Below, one piece after another: positions 11,734 to 22,948 of a DNA stretch of 64,000 nucleotides; within the stretch, counting starts at the first letter, position 1, and each line of letters begins with the position of its first letter. The stretch is from assembly GCF_958299795.1 (NCBI RefSeq), contig NC_133204.1:1729501-1793500 (forward strand). Direction: 5' to 3'. A program made the position numbers and the translations under genes. The notes under the pieces are model-generated. The model was not told where the DNA came from. It worked only from the letters and a program-made list of their open reading frames with translations, and searched no databases. Origin of the DNA: Porites lutea. Taxonomy: Eukaryota > Cnidaria > Anthozoa > Scleractinia > Poritidae.

Positions 11734-14700
11734 ATGGCTCATCGTTTGACATCTCATCACAGAGCTCTGTTTTCCCCAAAGTACTTGTCTGGAACATCAG
11801 CTCACATCACAACAACATCATTTTTTAGAGCCCCATTTGATGTGAAGAATAGTGAGGACTTTCAAAAAAGAGTTCTTGCCTCTACAAAGCCTGTCCTTGT
11901 GGACTTCCATGCTGAGTATGAAGGAATTCTTTTTAAACTTTTCTCTGCTTAACTGGTTTTTCTTTTTGCTTTTCTGAACTCTCATAGCTGTTTTTGGTGT
12001 TGCATGTAGAAGCTTATAACCATAGGGTATACCGACAAGAGAGAATGATAGGACAAAGAAGGAAACACCCAGTTGAGCCCTTGGGATATGTGAATTTCCC
12101 AAAGTTATTTTTAGACCAATTAAATGCTTGAAATTAATCAGAAGTTGGTTTTCTGGAGAGGTCTGCAAACGTGTGTTCATTTTAGTCAAGAGAGAGTGAT
12201 GGGACATTATGCTTGCAGTCTAATAATTTTCTGGTAACATGCACCTGCTATGTTTTGACGACGGGCCCTAACGCCAATTAAAATCCCTCAATTACATGAT
12301 GTAGTGATCTACGAATAACAGCCATCAAATTATTCTCCACACATTCCAGGAAAAGTCACGTGGCCTCCATACACGATTAGCAACAGTGAATCACAGACAC
12401 CCCTTCTCCGATTTTTACCGAGGGGAGAGGGGGTCTGTACACAGGCTATCTCTCTTGATACTGATGAAATAATGTTGAAGAAGTAAAGCAACAAAGTTGC
12501 CTTTTTTAAGGGAGGTGTCTCATGGTGGCATACTAAAATTTATTCTATGCTGGTTATAAAATTTACTACAGATGTATAAAATCCCTTTGATAATATCTAG
12601 ACTGCTAGTAGGTGGCTGAATCATAATTAAAAAAGCTTTCACAAAGTGAAAGTGCCAACCCCTGACTTTGATTTGGATGGAAAACTAGATTCAAAATCCT
12701 TCAAGTGGGACAAGGTGACCTCTCAAAAATGAATCCCCACTTGAATCACTTCGTACCCTCATTAAGGCTTTTATATGGTAACTGACAAAGTTTTACCCCT
12801 TTTCACTGATAATAAGAGGTCAATGTGGCACAAGTCTAGAGTGAGTACTGGGTGAATCACTTAAACAACCTTGGAGATAATATATTGTAGAATATTGCAG
12901 TTCCTAACATCAACTGACACTGTTTTCACTTGTTATAGGTCACTTGATTTTAAAAATTTTTATCGCCAGCTTCTATAATTTACAGCCTTTTCTTATTATT
13001 TTATTAATAATGAGATTGAAGGGTGCACAAAAAATTTGTATGACTTTGCATCAAGCTCTTAAAATTCTAATTTTTTCAGGTACTTTTTGTTCCATTCTAC
13101 CGAATATAATTTTAGTTTAAAAAAAATTATTCTATTTTGTAGCTTTAATGTTGTACTTGTTCCATTGTATACCAAAACTAGGAGCACATCATAGTTACCA
13201 GTTTGCTTTTTTGTGATTTTTATGACCTATAGAAAAGTACATAAATTTTGTCTCTTTTTTTAGGTGGTGCCACCCTTGCAAGTTGTTGGCCACAAAGTTA
13301 GATGATATTGTTGGGCAAAAGAATGGATTGCTAGAACTGGCCAAAGTCGACATAGATAATAATGCTGATTTAGCTCTTCAATATGAAGTGAGTATCTTCA
13401 GATAACCCCAGAGTGTACTCCCTACATCATATGTGCCAACTCTCCCAGTTACTGCACTGATCGCCAGTGCTTTTGACCTTTTTTGTGCTTTAGTTTGAAA
13501 TGTAGCCCATTTTTTCTAAAAATTCGAACTGTTTTTTTAATATATTTGTACTGTTTCTGGAACATTTTTGCACGTATAGGCACTGAAAAAGATTATTTCC
13601 TTATTATAATGATGAAAGAAAATTTCGGTAGTATGAACTTCATGTAAGCTTCCCTATAATGTCCTAAGCCATAGGTCAATTTGTGGGCGGGGGGTTCGTT
13701 GACTTTCAGGGGTGGGGGAGGGTAGTGCAAAAGAGAGTGTCTCCAGTCTACGTTTCTGTATAATGGACTGTTACCACGGCAGTTCTTTGCACTAGTGTAA
13801 AGGACGCTTTGCTCAGGTATACAAAATGGGATAGATTTTACCAGTCAAGGTTTTTAAAAGGGTTTACGAGAACTGATTTGTGGGGATCTTATCTTCCAAA
13901 TAATTCTGAAGACCCTACGGCTGATCCATTTTCAAATGTATTTTGAGCGGTGTTTGTCATAGAAAAAAGTGAGTTGAAGTCACCAAGGTATATTCAAAGA
14001 GATCTTTAGATTCAAGGAAGAGGTCGAGGTTTACCACAAGGACGAGATTTAACTTGACGTTTTTGGAATACTTATAAGTATAGACACCCCGGAAAGCTTC
14101 ATTGTTCTTTTTTTTTTCTCCAGAAAAGTTTAAGCACGGTTATTTTTATCGAAGGAGGTTAAGCCCTCTGCCGTCTGCAAAATGAGAAAAGTGCAAACTT
14201 CTAGCGTTTGATAACTTGTTTCCGCCACTACGACATCTCGTAGTTAAGTGACGACGGCTATCGCATTTGCCTGCCAAAAAACTGATTCACATGCGCGCAC
14301 TCACGCGCGTAGTAGTGCGCGCGCAGTGCTACGCGTAGTCGTACTCGTCTTAGTATCTTATAAAAAGTCTCTATTAACGAAGTCGACAACAGCAGCCTCA
14401 AAGGGCAATAGGTTTAATAAGCAGAACACTAACTCTGCACTCTCATCGCTCTTTTTGGTGTATTTCTTTGCCTCGCTCAACTACGACGTGATGTTTGCTA
14501 TTGCCACGTTCTACGTGCCGCGCACACGTTCCAAAGAATACAGGTGGCCGTATCATACATGTAGGGGCTGTTGGCTGGTCCAAAGTTTCGAGGATGTTGC
14601 TTTAGGGTTGGCTGTTAATTACCGTTAGCAAAGGTTCGACTTTATACGTGAATGTTGACGTTTTCTTTCTTGGTTAGGTGACAGCGGTTCCCACTGTACT

Positions 14701-14791
14701 TGGCGTAAAAAATGGAAAGATTATTGACTCGTTTCAAGGAGCAGTAGACACTGAACAGCTGAAGCGATTTGTGGACAAGTTGTTACAATAG
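11734..14791 (+). CDS. TXN2: mitochondrial thioredoxin (TXN2-like) with CHPC active site
   Basis: Three coding exons at 11734-11915, 13264-13387 and 14678-14791 give 420 nt (139 aa), with GT-AG junctions. The first ~30 residues (MAHRLTSHHRALFSPKYLSG) are basic and hydroxylated without acids, as in a mitochondrial presequence. The thioredoxin fold follows: KPVLVDFHAEW, the redox pair C63-x-x-C66, KVDIDNNADLALQYEV and the cis-proline loop AVPTVLGVKNG with Pro107. Thioredoxins normally carry CGPC; here the codons at the exon 2 start read C-H-P-C. Human TXN2 is 166 aa, so this precursor is slightly short. The role is disulfide reduction in the mitochondrial matrix, supporting peroxiredoxin. The gene has a probable noncoding first exon, since an acceptor TTTTTTCTAG lies just before the coding exon. 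AATAAA follows at 14895. Confidence 0.93.
14241..14620 (+). repeat. copy 1 of a dispersed TTAAG-ended transposon-like repeat
   Basis: It begins TTAAGTGACGACGGCTATCG. Further in it holds GGTTTAATAAGCAGAACACT and GTGTATTTCTTTGCC, which recur in copies near 47030-47293 and 54055-54410. The reverse complement of the 47.3 kb copy's end reads TTAAGATCCGAGGACGGCGA, so the family has inverted ends. The CG-rich open frame here is part of the repeat, not a gene. It lies in intron 2 of the thioredoxin gene. Confidence 0.55.
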
Positions 14792-14894
14792 AGAACACTG
14801 CAACTATTGTGTGAACTTCGACAGTGCTTTCACTGCACCACGTGGAGATAAAGACATGTAAAATGCTGGTCTGGTTTTAAGTTCTTTATATGTA

Positions 14895-14900
14895 AATAAA
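14895..14900 (+). promoter_or_regulatory. polyadenylation signal of the thioredoxin gene
   Basis: AATAAA about 105 bp downstream of the stop codon at 14789-14791, just ahead of the 14.9 kb MITE. Confidence 0.7.
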
Positions 14901-14930
14901 GTGAGGAATGGACTCAAGATTGAAATACTG

Positions 14931-15223
14931 TAGCCTGAGAAAACAGCCGACATTTGGCGACGCTACCACTAGTTTCCCCGCCAAGTGACGTCTGAGAAAC
15001 GAGCGCAAAAATTCCATACTGATGACGCGTCACTACCCAGATCTGGGTAGTGCTTCTGATTGGTTGAATCAAATTTCCCACTCGGCACGACCAATCAGAA
15101 GTACTACCCAGATCCGGGTAGTGACACGTCATCAGTATGGAATTTCTGCGCTCGTTTCTCAGACGTCATTTGGCGGGGAAACCAGTGGTGGCGTCGCCAA
15201 ATGTCGGCTGTTTTCTCAGGCTA
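14931..15223. mobile_element. foldback MITE with 9-bp target duplication (Mutator-like)
   Basis: This 293-bp element has arms that are near-complete reverse complements over about 130 bp each: left TAGCCTGAGAAAACAGCCGA, right ending TCGGCTGTTTTCTCAGGCTA. It is flanked by GAAATACTG on both sides (14922-14930 and 15224-15232). A 9-bp duplication with long inverted arms is typical of Mutator-like MITEs. The high arm identity and exact duplication suggest a fairly recent insertion, just after the thioredoxin polyA signal. It encodes nothing credible; the open frames across it exist on both strands only because of the palindrome. Confidence 0.9.
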
Positions 15224-15232
15224 GAAATACTG

Positions 15233-16320
15233 AGGCTCACCCTTAAGGCTACGTAACAAATACTTCCCCTGAAGTGTGATGATAAGAGGAGGAAATAAAA
15301 TACAAATTTGCACTTTAAGAGTGCATATTTTACAGAGATGCACATGAAAAAGTACGCAGATATGAGAATTAATTTTTGTACACCAATTTTTAATGCTAGC
15401 AAACTAAACACTTAATTTTATCAAAAGTTACTCAATAAATTGTGCCTGTTGTCTGCCTTTCGGTACTTTTCTAACGACTTAGTCTCTTTATCCCTGCAAA
15501 ATGTCTTCCTAGTATACGAGCACTTGTCGTTTTTTAGTGTGTGAACCATGCCTGGCCGGTATTTGTATGCGAACCAGTGGAACTTCTAAATCCATATCCT
15601 TGATTTACTGATGAACAAGAATCTTCACCGCCAAACAAAGTTTTTTTTATATTTAAGATGAGTGGCCGCCCCCCAATGGGGTGAGTGCAATGGCGACAAA
15701 CAACAAACTAGCAAAAGCCAGAAAACATATCACAACACAACGTCATGGAGGGGGAACCAGTCCACCAAACTTGCGGAGGTGTAGAATCTCGCCCACCAAA
15801 GAGAGGAGGAAGTCCAAAACAGCAACAAAAACAAACAGCGTCAAGGTAAAGAACAGGAAAAAACAGAACTGCAGGCCAGGAGGTTCAGGGAACTTGGCAG
15901 GAACACCAGGAGGAAGTTTTTTGTTCTCGACAGGGGCCAAAGTTTCTTACGGACGCTCGATGTCACGATGGACATACTTGACAAACTGGTTGTACTCAAA
16001 ACTTGTGTTACCAGCCATGATATTACGTGTCAATCGGCCGAAGTTAAGACGACACCTAGAAGTGCCGGCCCAAAGAGGGTCGTGAACCTTGAACGAAAAC
16101 TTTGTAAGCAAGACAAACTTTGCAGCAGTAGACGCTGTGCGAGACCGAGCGGCATCAGGCAGAAGAGCAGCAGGACTGGAAGAAGGAAATTTTGGGGACG
16201 AAGATGACTTAACGGAAGCTGTACCACGCTGAGGGACCGGAGCAGTTGCAGCGGGCAGCGAAACAGGCGGAAAAGACAGGTGGAACAACAGTAGTAGACC
16301 GACGCTGAGCAAGATCAACC
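15233..16320. other. unassigned stretch with overlapping open frames, probably repeat-derived
   Basis: Between about 15660 and 16320 the base composition changes to a GC-richer, repeat-like texture with open frames on both strands. On the minus strand one frame (16318-15947) includes IMAGNTSFEYNQFVKYVHRD, and an adjacent frame (15940-15743) has a hydrophobic run FFLFFTLTLFVFVAVLDFLL. I do not recognise either, and no start, splice sites or neighbouring exons support a host gene. The abrupt change and adjacency to a broken LINE suggest a decayed mobile element of unknown class. Confidence 0.35.
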
Positions 16321-17240
16321 GTGCCAGCCCTAATTAACATCTTTGATCGTATGCTCTTCAATCTCGTTATCAACCGCATTTACGGCTTAGTTCTGGCCGA
16401 CTTCCAAAAAGCATTCCATCTGGTAAGCCACGACATCCTGATTGAAAAGCTGCGTATCTATGGTCTTCATGAATGCAGCTTGGGTCTTATCCGCTCCTTC
16501 CTTCACAACCGCAGGCAGCGCAGGGTCATCCGCGGAAGTGCACAATCTTCGTCCCAGACTCTCATGCATGGATACCACAGGGGTCCCTACTCTCTCCACT
16601 GCTTTTCCTGGTATTTATAAACGACCTTCCCAAGGGAGTGTCGCAACCAACCACAGTTTGTCCTCGCCATACACAGATACTTCTGGACTATGTTCTAAGC
16701 TCTGTGAGAGCACCCTTGAACTCGAGAACTGGTCTAGAAATAACCGTTTCAAGTTGAATACCGAGAAGACAAAGTCTATGTTTGTAACTGGAACTCGGTA
16801 GTACCAGTGTCAATGAGATGAGAATCTTTACCAGTAAAGGGGAAGAATTAGACAACACCACAAGTCTCACAAGTTATGTGGAGTCTATGTTGATCAAGAC
16901 CTCAGCTTTAATTAACATGTTGAACAACTATGTAAGAAACTGACAAAACGCATAGTCTTCTTAGATCGATCAGGCAATATATATCTTCCTCTAAACGAGC
17001 GCATACTTTTTTTTAGTATTTACAACACAACTATTAAGCTTGTATTACTATACGGTGGAGCTGTCTGGAGTTCAACATCAAAATGTAATATTAGACGTCG
17101 TCCCCCTCGTCAGGTTTCCACTCTCTTCTAACTTCTAGCGGACAGGAAGAAGAGAGACCCTAGGTACGAGAATGATGACGTATTAGAGACAACGACCAGA
17201 AGAAGGAGCCAGACAACCATTGCAAGGTATACGTTTTCTA
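16321..17240 (+). mobile_element. decayed non-LTR retrotransposon, reverse-transcriptase segment
   Basis: Reverse-transcriptase motifs appear in order but in different frames: LVLADFQKAFHLVSHDILIE (motif A region), LIRSFLHNRRQRRVIRGSAQ, PQGSLLSPLLFLVFINDLP, then NRFKLNTEKTKSMFVTG and, downstream, LLYGGAVWSSTSK. The order fits a LINE of the CR1/L2/Jockey type. Several frame changes and stops separate the motifs, and the catalytic YADD-type block is not readable. The 5' part, including the endonuclease, is missing. It lies just past the 3' end of the first Ly6 gene. Confidence 0.8.
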
Positions 17241-17305
17241 ACTAGGCAGAAGAACTCACGCCTGCTATAATTTGTAGTCAGCTTTATCCGTGAATGCTTA
17301 TGGTA

Positions 17306-19441
17306 TCAGGGCATGGTCCAAGCGTAAGCACTAAATCCGCATGCTAAGATAACACTAACGCTGACCACTTGAGATGAAGCAGCGGCATTACAGAGATCTT
17401 CATTGCAGCATATTACTTCACAATCACTCATGTACGTGTTTAGTCCGCACATATTATCCGCGGGATCCTTGCAATGTAAATCACTGATACATGACAAATT
17501 ATAAATATCTGTCCCATTATATTTATAATAAGACCTTCCGCACTGGTATCCTTTATGACAATCAATGGTATGCTGCTGTTTTATGCAGTCCTCAAACGAG
17601 ATATAAGTTGAACAGAAATTGCACTTCAGGCAGGTTACTGAAAAAAACAATAGCACATTTTATTTTATAAATAGTCCAAAATGTACGTAGTTGTTAACGC
17701 AGCGATAAAGCGCAGACCCTTAACTGACCCTTCATTTTCATGGCTAAACACCCCGAGGTGAGCGAGGTAGTCCCTATAATGGTCTATATGGGTAGGCTCC
17801 GCCCGAAAGGGTATTTTTGTCAGGCCTCAGGTATATGGAAGGTTAGGAATTTCAGTAGTTGAAGTATATGAAAGGGTAGGGAAATCTGTCATTTCGGTCT
17901 TTACTATGACCTAAAAGGGCTCCGGAAGGATTTTTGTGGCTGTGAAAAAGTTGGTTGTGGGATTTAATGATGAAAGTGAATTTACAGCAATTAAAAGGAT
18001 GCAAAGATCTAAAATTAGTATGTGAAAGGAGTACTCGATATTAGTCAATGGCAGAAGCCCAATGGAAGGTGTCCGAAAGGGATACCTTCTTTTTTTTATC
18101 AAAAGTGGTATTTAAAAGAGTTAGCGGTTGGACCTCGCGGAGGAGGCTCCCCTTAATAAAACTTTGTTGAATACCCCCCGGGCTTAACACCTTAAATGCG
18201 CTAAAAACTTTACCGCTGATACGGAGGAAGCTTAAATCTGGAATTTGTCAAAGTTTAATAACTTCAGCTTTAGACTGTCAGAGGTTTCGTTGAAAAAATC
18301 CGCCCGCCCAAACTGATCTCTCTGTTATTGCGACCATGCAACCTTACACTGACCTCAAAAAAACTTTGGCAAGGAGTCAATTATAAAGACATGGAATGCA
18401 TTTAAATTTTGAGGGCCTAAAAACAAGTAAATACAGTGGTGTAACCATTCAAATTTAACCTCTCCATTAGCATCGTTAAATGGTTAAAAAAAAAATGAAA
18501 TTTGGGAAATTTCTCGAATTTTGATTTAGGGCAGGGTGTGCATGGATCGTACGATTTACCGCGTCGAGATGAAAGCTTTTCCGTCTGGAAATGACAACAA
18601 TTTAAATAGGTTAAAAATTCTTAATCATGAAGCATATTTTGTTTTCTTTGTTATTGTAAATCCAGGCTTCTAGTAAGTCTTAATAAGTCGGTGTCCCAGG
18701 GAGAGGGAAAGGGATACATGACCCAGCTTGGCATATCATGGGTGCAGCTGAGGGTTTTAAAATAAAAATCTTGTAAACATTCGCTCAGTTTTTGCATGCT
18801 GTTTAGCGAAGAAGAAGCAAAAAATGAAGGCTCTGTTAAGGACAAGTTCGAAAACCATTATTTTCCCCGTTTCGGACAGAGAGCCTCAGCAAGCAACATG
18901 TCCCATCGAGGAAGAGCCGCCAAAAGCAGCCCCTTCTCTCCCGGCCCCCTCCCCACTTCGACTCTTTTCTTCCCTTTCACCGGTTCACTAAAAGCTTTCG
19001 AGTTCGAGAGGTTTTTTAAGATCCGGACGCCGTGAATTCTCTTCACAGACTGAAGATTTTTAGATGAAATAAGTGGCTCTAAAAAGATCCAGACAGGATT
19101 TCAAAGATATTGCAAATGTAAGATAGCTGCATAAGAAGACAGTTTGTACAACAGCATTATAAGGATGAACATTAAATGAGTGTAATTTACAGACGTGATG
19201 TTATCTACTTACTGTTAAAAACTGAGCTCTAAATTATAATTCTTCAGGTAATTGTTAAATAAGGGCACAGGTTTATTTGACCTGACAGTAAAGGTTTCTC
19301 TCCTCAGCCAGTTGTAAGGAGATGATACCGATATCTGGCTAGAATGAAAATTTAAAAGGTACGTAAAATCTTACCGCATAAGAACATAGCACCGGCAAGT
19401 AGAAGAACAGCTGAAAACAGATGAAAATTCATGATGTCCAT
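17306..19441 (-). CDS. Ly6/uPAR three-finger protein 1, probably GPI-anchored
   Basis: Two exons: 19441-19375 (signal peptide MNFHLFSAVLLLAGAMFLC) and 17637-17306 (LU domain), joined by a phase-1 GT-AG intron; 399 nt, 132 aa. The LU domain opens TCLKCNFC and closes with the family signature CCNEDLCNA. Thirteen cysteines are seen in the mature part: the 12 shared by its relatives here plus one at the start (VTCLKC). The C-terminus (VVSVSVILACGFSAYAW) is hydrophobic, as expected for GPI-anchor attachment. Ly6/uPAR proteins are extracellular three-finger ligands or receptors; the partner cannot be told from sequence. A repeat occupies about 17740-18180 of the intron. Confidence 0.88.
17740..18180. 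repeat. dispersed repeat with GGGTA/GGCTCC units in the Ly6-1 intron
   Basis: It runs from ACACCCCGAGGTGAGC to AATACCCCCCGGGC and contains related blocks such as GGTAGGCTCCGCCCGAAAGG and GGTTGGACCTCGCGGAGGAG. The texture resembles the long GGGTA-rich MITEs at 50.0 and 57.5 kb. No coding frame is supported. Confidence 0.45.
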
Positions 19442-20073
19442 GATCCAATAAGATCCAGAACGTTCGATTGCAGTCAGACGGAAGTGCGTATAATAAAATA
19501 CTGAACAGTCGGCATGGCCTAACAAGAACCTTATGCCGTAAATGCTTCAATCAAAATAGTTGCTAAATTAAGCAGTGGGTTCTGTGGTGATATTTATAGC
19601 CATACAGTAGGAATTAGTCGAACCAAAGACATTTAATACACTTTGTAGTTTTTGGATTGTTTTTTTTTTTATTTGTTTGAAGTTGTTGTTGTTGTCATGC
19701 ATACCGCCCTATATACCTTGAAACGAAAAGTAAAAGGAATCACTGACGAATAATAAGCTCGCATTTTCTTTCTAGCTGAAGTGAACTCAACTAAAATTAC
19801 CGTGAGGCCGACTGATTCAGAGATTAGTTGTGTGGCTTGTGTTTTTGTTCATCTCGGTGTCTAAACGTTTTCTCCTACAACCTCAGATCTAAGCAAAGAC
19901 TGACAACGATCAAAAGACAATGGAAAAGGGCCGGGAGGGACCTATCTATCTCCAACCTCGACCAATTGCATTTTTAGTTTACACTGACTCCCGCTACCCC
20001 CACCACAATCACCCCACTTTCCCCCCATCTGCAAGTTGCACGACAAATAATTGGGGTCAAATCTGCGAGAGGG

Positions 20074-21232
20074 ATGATCATGGATTTTACCGTATGTAAA
20101 TCTGCAGGCCTGTTCTGTTTTTGCTTCTTCTTACAAGGTAAGAAAACATGATTAGGGTTTATAAGGTGTAGAAATAGTCCATGACCTCGACCATTGCGAG
20201 AAATCACGGCAAAATTGATTCGTGATCAACATGTGAACATTCAAAAAGGGCCCTGCGTAGATAAGACCGCTTGAAAAGGACGGCTTGACCCAAATTCAAT
20301 TTGCAGCCTGTAAACTCTGCTATCAAAACAAAATGAAAAATAGTAAACGTTTTCCCAAGCCAAGATGATAAATGTCTCAATTAACAGTGGGTAACGTTCC
20401 GACGCTCACGGGCATAACAAAAACTGAAACTTTCACTAATTAATCAAATTATTTTTTGTCTCCTTCCCTTTTCCAAATTTTCAAACTTTAATATTTCGAG
20501 AGTTATAAAACATGAGAACTCGCATCACAACTTCTCGTACGTACTGTCTTATGCATTGGCGTACAAGAAAAGTGTTGAAATTTAAATATTTATTTTCGTA
20601 GTCTGTTTCGGGTGCACTTTAAAATGTTCGCACAAATTATTTTTGTTTTACTCTCAGAGGGAAAGATTAAAACCACAAAACCCCTAAAGTAGATGTTAAT
20701 TTGTGTTTATTATTTCTCACAAATAGCCACGATGGCAGACAATAGGTTTCCGGTGATATACAGTTTGTCCTTTGTCTTGATATCGCCTTAAAAATATACT
20801 AATTGTTTCTTTTAGTCCAGATTACCCTTTATCTTACATCTGCTTTCAGCTGTGTTCTCTCTTGAGTGCTACACATGTACAAGCGACGATTCCTTCCACT
20901 CCTGCAACATTAAGCGATCCAGTGAAACGTGCCAGACACGAGCTAAATGCGGCAAGCTTTCATTCGATCTTCCAGAAGGAAGCAGATATAGGAAAGGCTG
21001 TTTATCTGTGATATACTGTGCTGATCCTGATAGATATTGCCAGAGTATTATTGGTGCGGAAAATTGCCATGTATCCTGCTGCTCAAACGATGTTTGTAAC
21101 TCAACGACCACACGCGATTTGAATTCTGTTCTTCTGTTTTGGAGTGCCTTAATTACGGTCAAATTTGCTCTGTTCTACGAGCTGTTTTTATTTCAGAGTA
21201 GAACATACCGGTATACACTGCATCCAAACTAA
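20074..21232 (+). CDS. Ly6/uPAR three-finger protein 2
   Basis: Two exons: 20074-20137 (signal peptide MIMDFTVCKSAGLFCFCFFL) and 20850-21232, with a phase-1 GT-AG intron; 447 nt, 148 aa. The LU domain begins LECYTCTSDDSFHSC and ends CCSNDVCNST with 12 cysteines in the shared pattern. The end differs from its neighbours: a long hydrophobic segment (SVLLFWSALITVKFALFYEL) is followed by a polar 12-residue tail with basic residues. That could make a GPI signal weaker and a transmembrane anchor possible. It lies between two minus-strand relatives, so the cluster contains an inversion. Confidence 0.87.
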
Positions 21233-22948
21233 TCTGAAAGAGAGAGGGTTACCTCAAAGCCGACCTTAATTAGAATCGAATTTGCTGACATGGGTATTTT
21301 TACACAATTTGTCCAAATGAGTTCCACGAAGTGTTCAGTGATGAACCTGCTAGAAAGAACTCTTCTTTTTAATGCTGTTTCTAAGATAAACGCGTGAGTC
21401 AAGTGTAGTAGTTATAAGTTAAAATAGAATAGAACGTGAATAAGGGAAAAATTTGGCGTATAGCGTCGAACTCTTTGTTTGGTGGTGTAACGTAGTGACA
21501 ACAAAGGCCTTCTGGCAAGCAATCAAGAGCTAGCGGCTTGTGAAAAGTTATTATCTGGGAGGGTTGACAGGGGAGGCTTTCGCCACCTCCCTTCATCTTC
21601 TTTCTGCTTTTACCCCTGCCCCTTCCTCTTCCATATCTTTTGGGCCTTTTTCGCCTTCTCTACGCCCGGGAAGTCTGTTCAAAGGCAAACTAATGTTAGC
21701 TCAGTTAACGAGTCCTCTACCCTATCTTATGAACGTCCCTCTAGCCCCCTTTCTCCTTTTAGTAAGAGCCCAGGCCTCTCGACCGAGCTACAATCAGGGA
21801 CAAAAGTAGTTGTGAAGGTTGCACATCTTAACAGCATTATTGGTCCATTTCAAACGCCTTATATCTATGTACAAAAAAGATTATTTGTTCTTTTCCTAAA
21901 TATCCCCCGTCCCCCCTATTCAATGTTGGGACATAGAAGAACAATTACGCACAAAAACAATCAGTTTTGTCCAACATTGATCCACGACCGAGGGCAAGTA
22001 GAAGGGAGGTGAAGAGTGGTAACTTTCCCAACATTTGTGATGATGATTGTAGCAAATAACAGAAGCACAGCTTTCGAATACGCGCACCGGCCTCTCCTCC
22101 CCAAACTATCACATATTTTGTAGCCCAAGGTCCTTAGTCCAGCTCCAGAGCCCACAGCTCTCACCTGTTTTTTTGTCCGAGGGGCACTTCCTGGGAATTC
22201 TTGGTGGGGGTTTGCTTCTCCAAATCCTGATCCTATTTCAGACAAAAACAATGTAATTTTCCGCACCTGTTTTCAGACCAGACCTCTAAAATCCATACCT
22301 TTTTTCAGACCTGGCCTTTAGGCAGAAATTATGTTATCATTACTTAGATAGGAGTGCAAACAAAAAAATTCTTCAAATCTATTTCGAATTCGCATATTTC
22401 TCTTTCTTTCTTACTCATTTGGAATTGAAACGATAAATACCTTCATACACTCCTGTAGTTCCCTCGAAAACCATACCCGATTCCAGACCAAAATGGGCAA
22501 AGTGTATACCCGTTTTCAGACCAAAACGGCGCAAAAAACCAACCCGATGGGGCGGCACATACTGGCGGGGGGGGGGGGGGTTGAAAACATTCTTGATTCT
22601 GGAGATCTTTATGTTTTTGGCGACAGAATACTGTATCCACGGGCGACACACGCGTTACTGTAATAACACAGCCTTTCAGCAAGGCTAGGCTGCCCTTTAT
22701 TTCTTACGATGACTTCACTCTAGAGCCAGGCTAAAACTACCATCTACATCCACAGGGAATTTTAAACACTATCATAGATTATAAATTCTATTTAATGATC
22801 TAAACATAGTTATATTCAAATGATTAAACTCTTAGGTAGATGACCAAATTTGCGAAAGCAAATTAAAGGGCAATTAAAATGCAAAAAATACAACGAGCCG
22901 AGTACTATACTGACAGTGTTCAAGTGGTTCCTTCTAGCTGGTTATTGT
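21233..22948. other. intergenic interval with low-complexity repeat
   Basis: No gene is supported. The part at about 22180-22590 holds repeated CAGACC/CCATACC units (TTTTCAGACCAGACC, GATTCCAGACCAAAATGGGC, CGTTTTCAGACCAAAACGGC) ending at a run of about 14 G near 22567. That block is a dispersed tandem-like repeat. The rest is AT-rich. Confidence 0.5.

Noticed and set aside
14248-14628. 126-codon plus-strand open frame
   Set aside because: It lies in a thioredoxin intron and overlaps a dispersed repeat seen at two other places; composition is repeat-like.
14914-15246. Open frames on both strands with near-identical translations
   Set aside because: They are produced by the palindromic arms of the foldback MITE.
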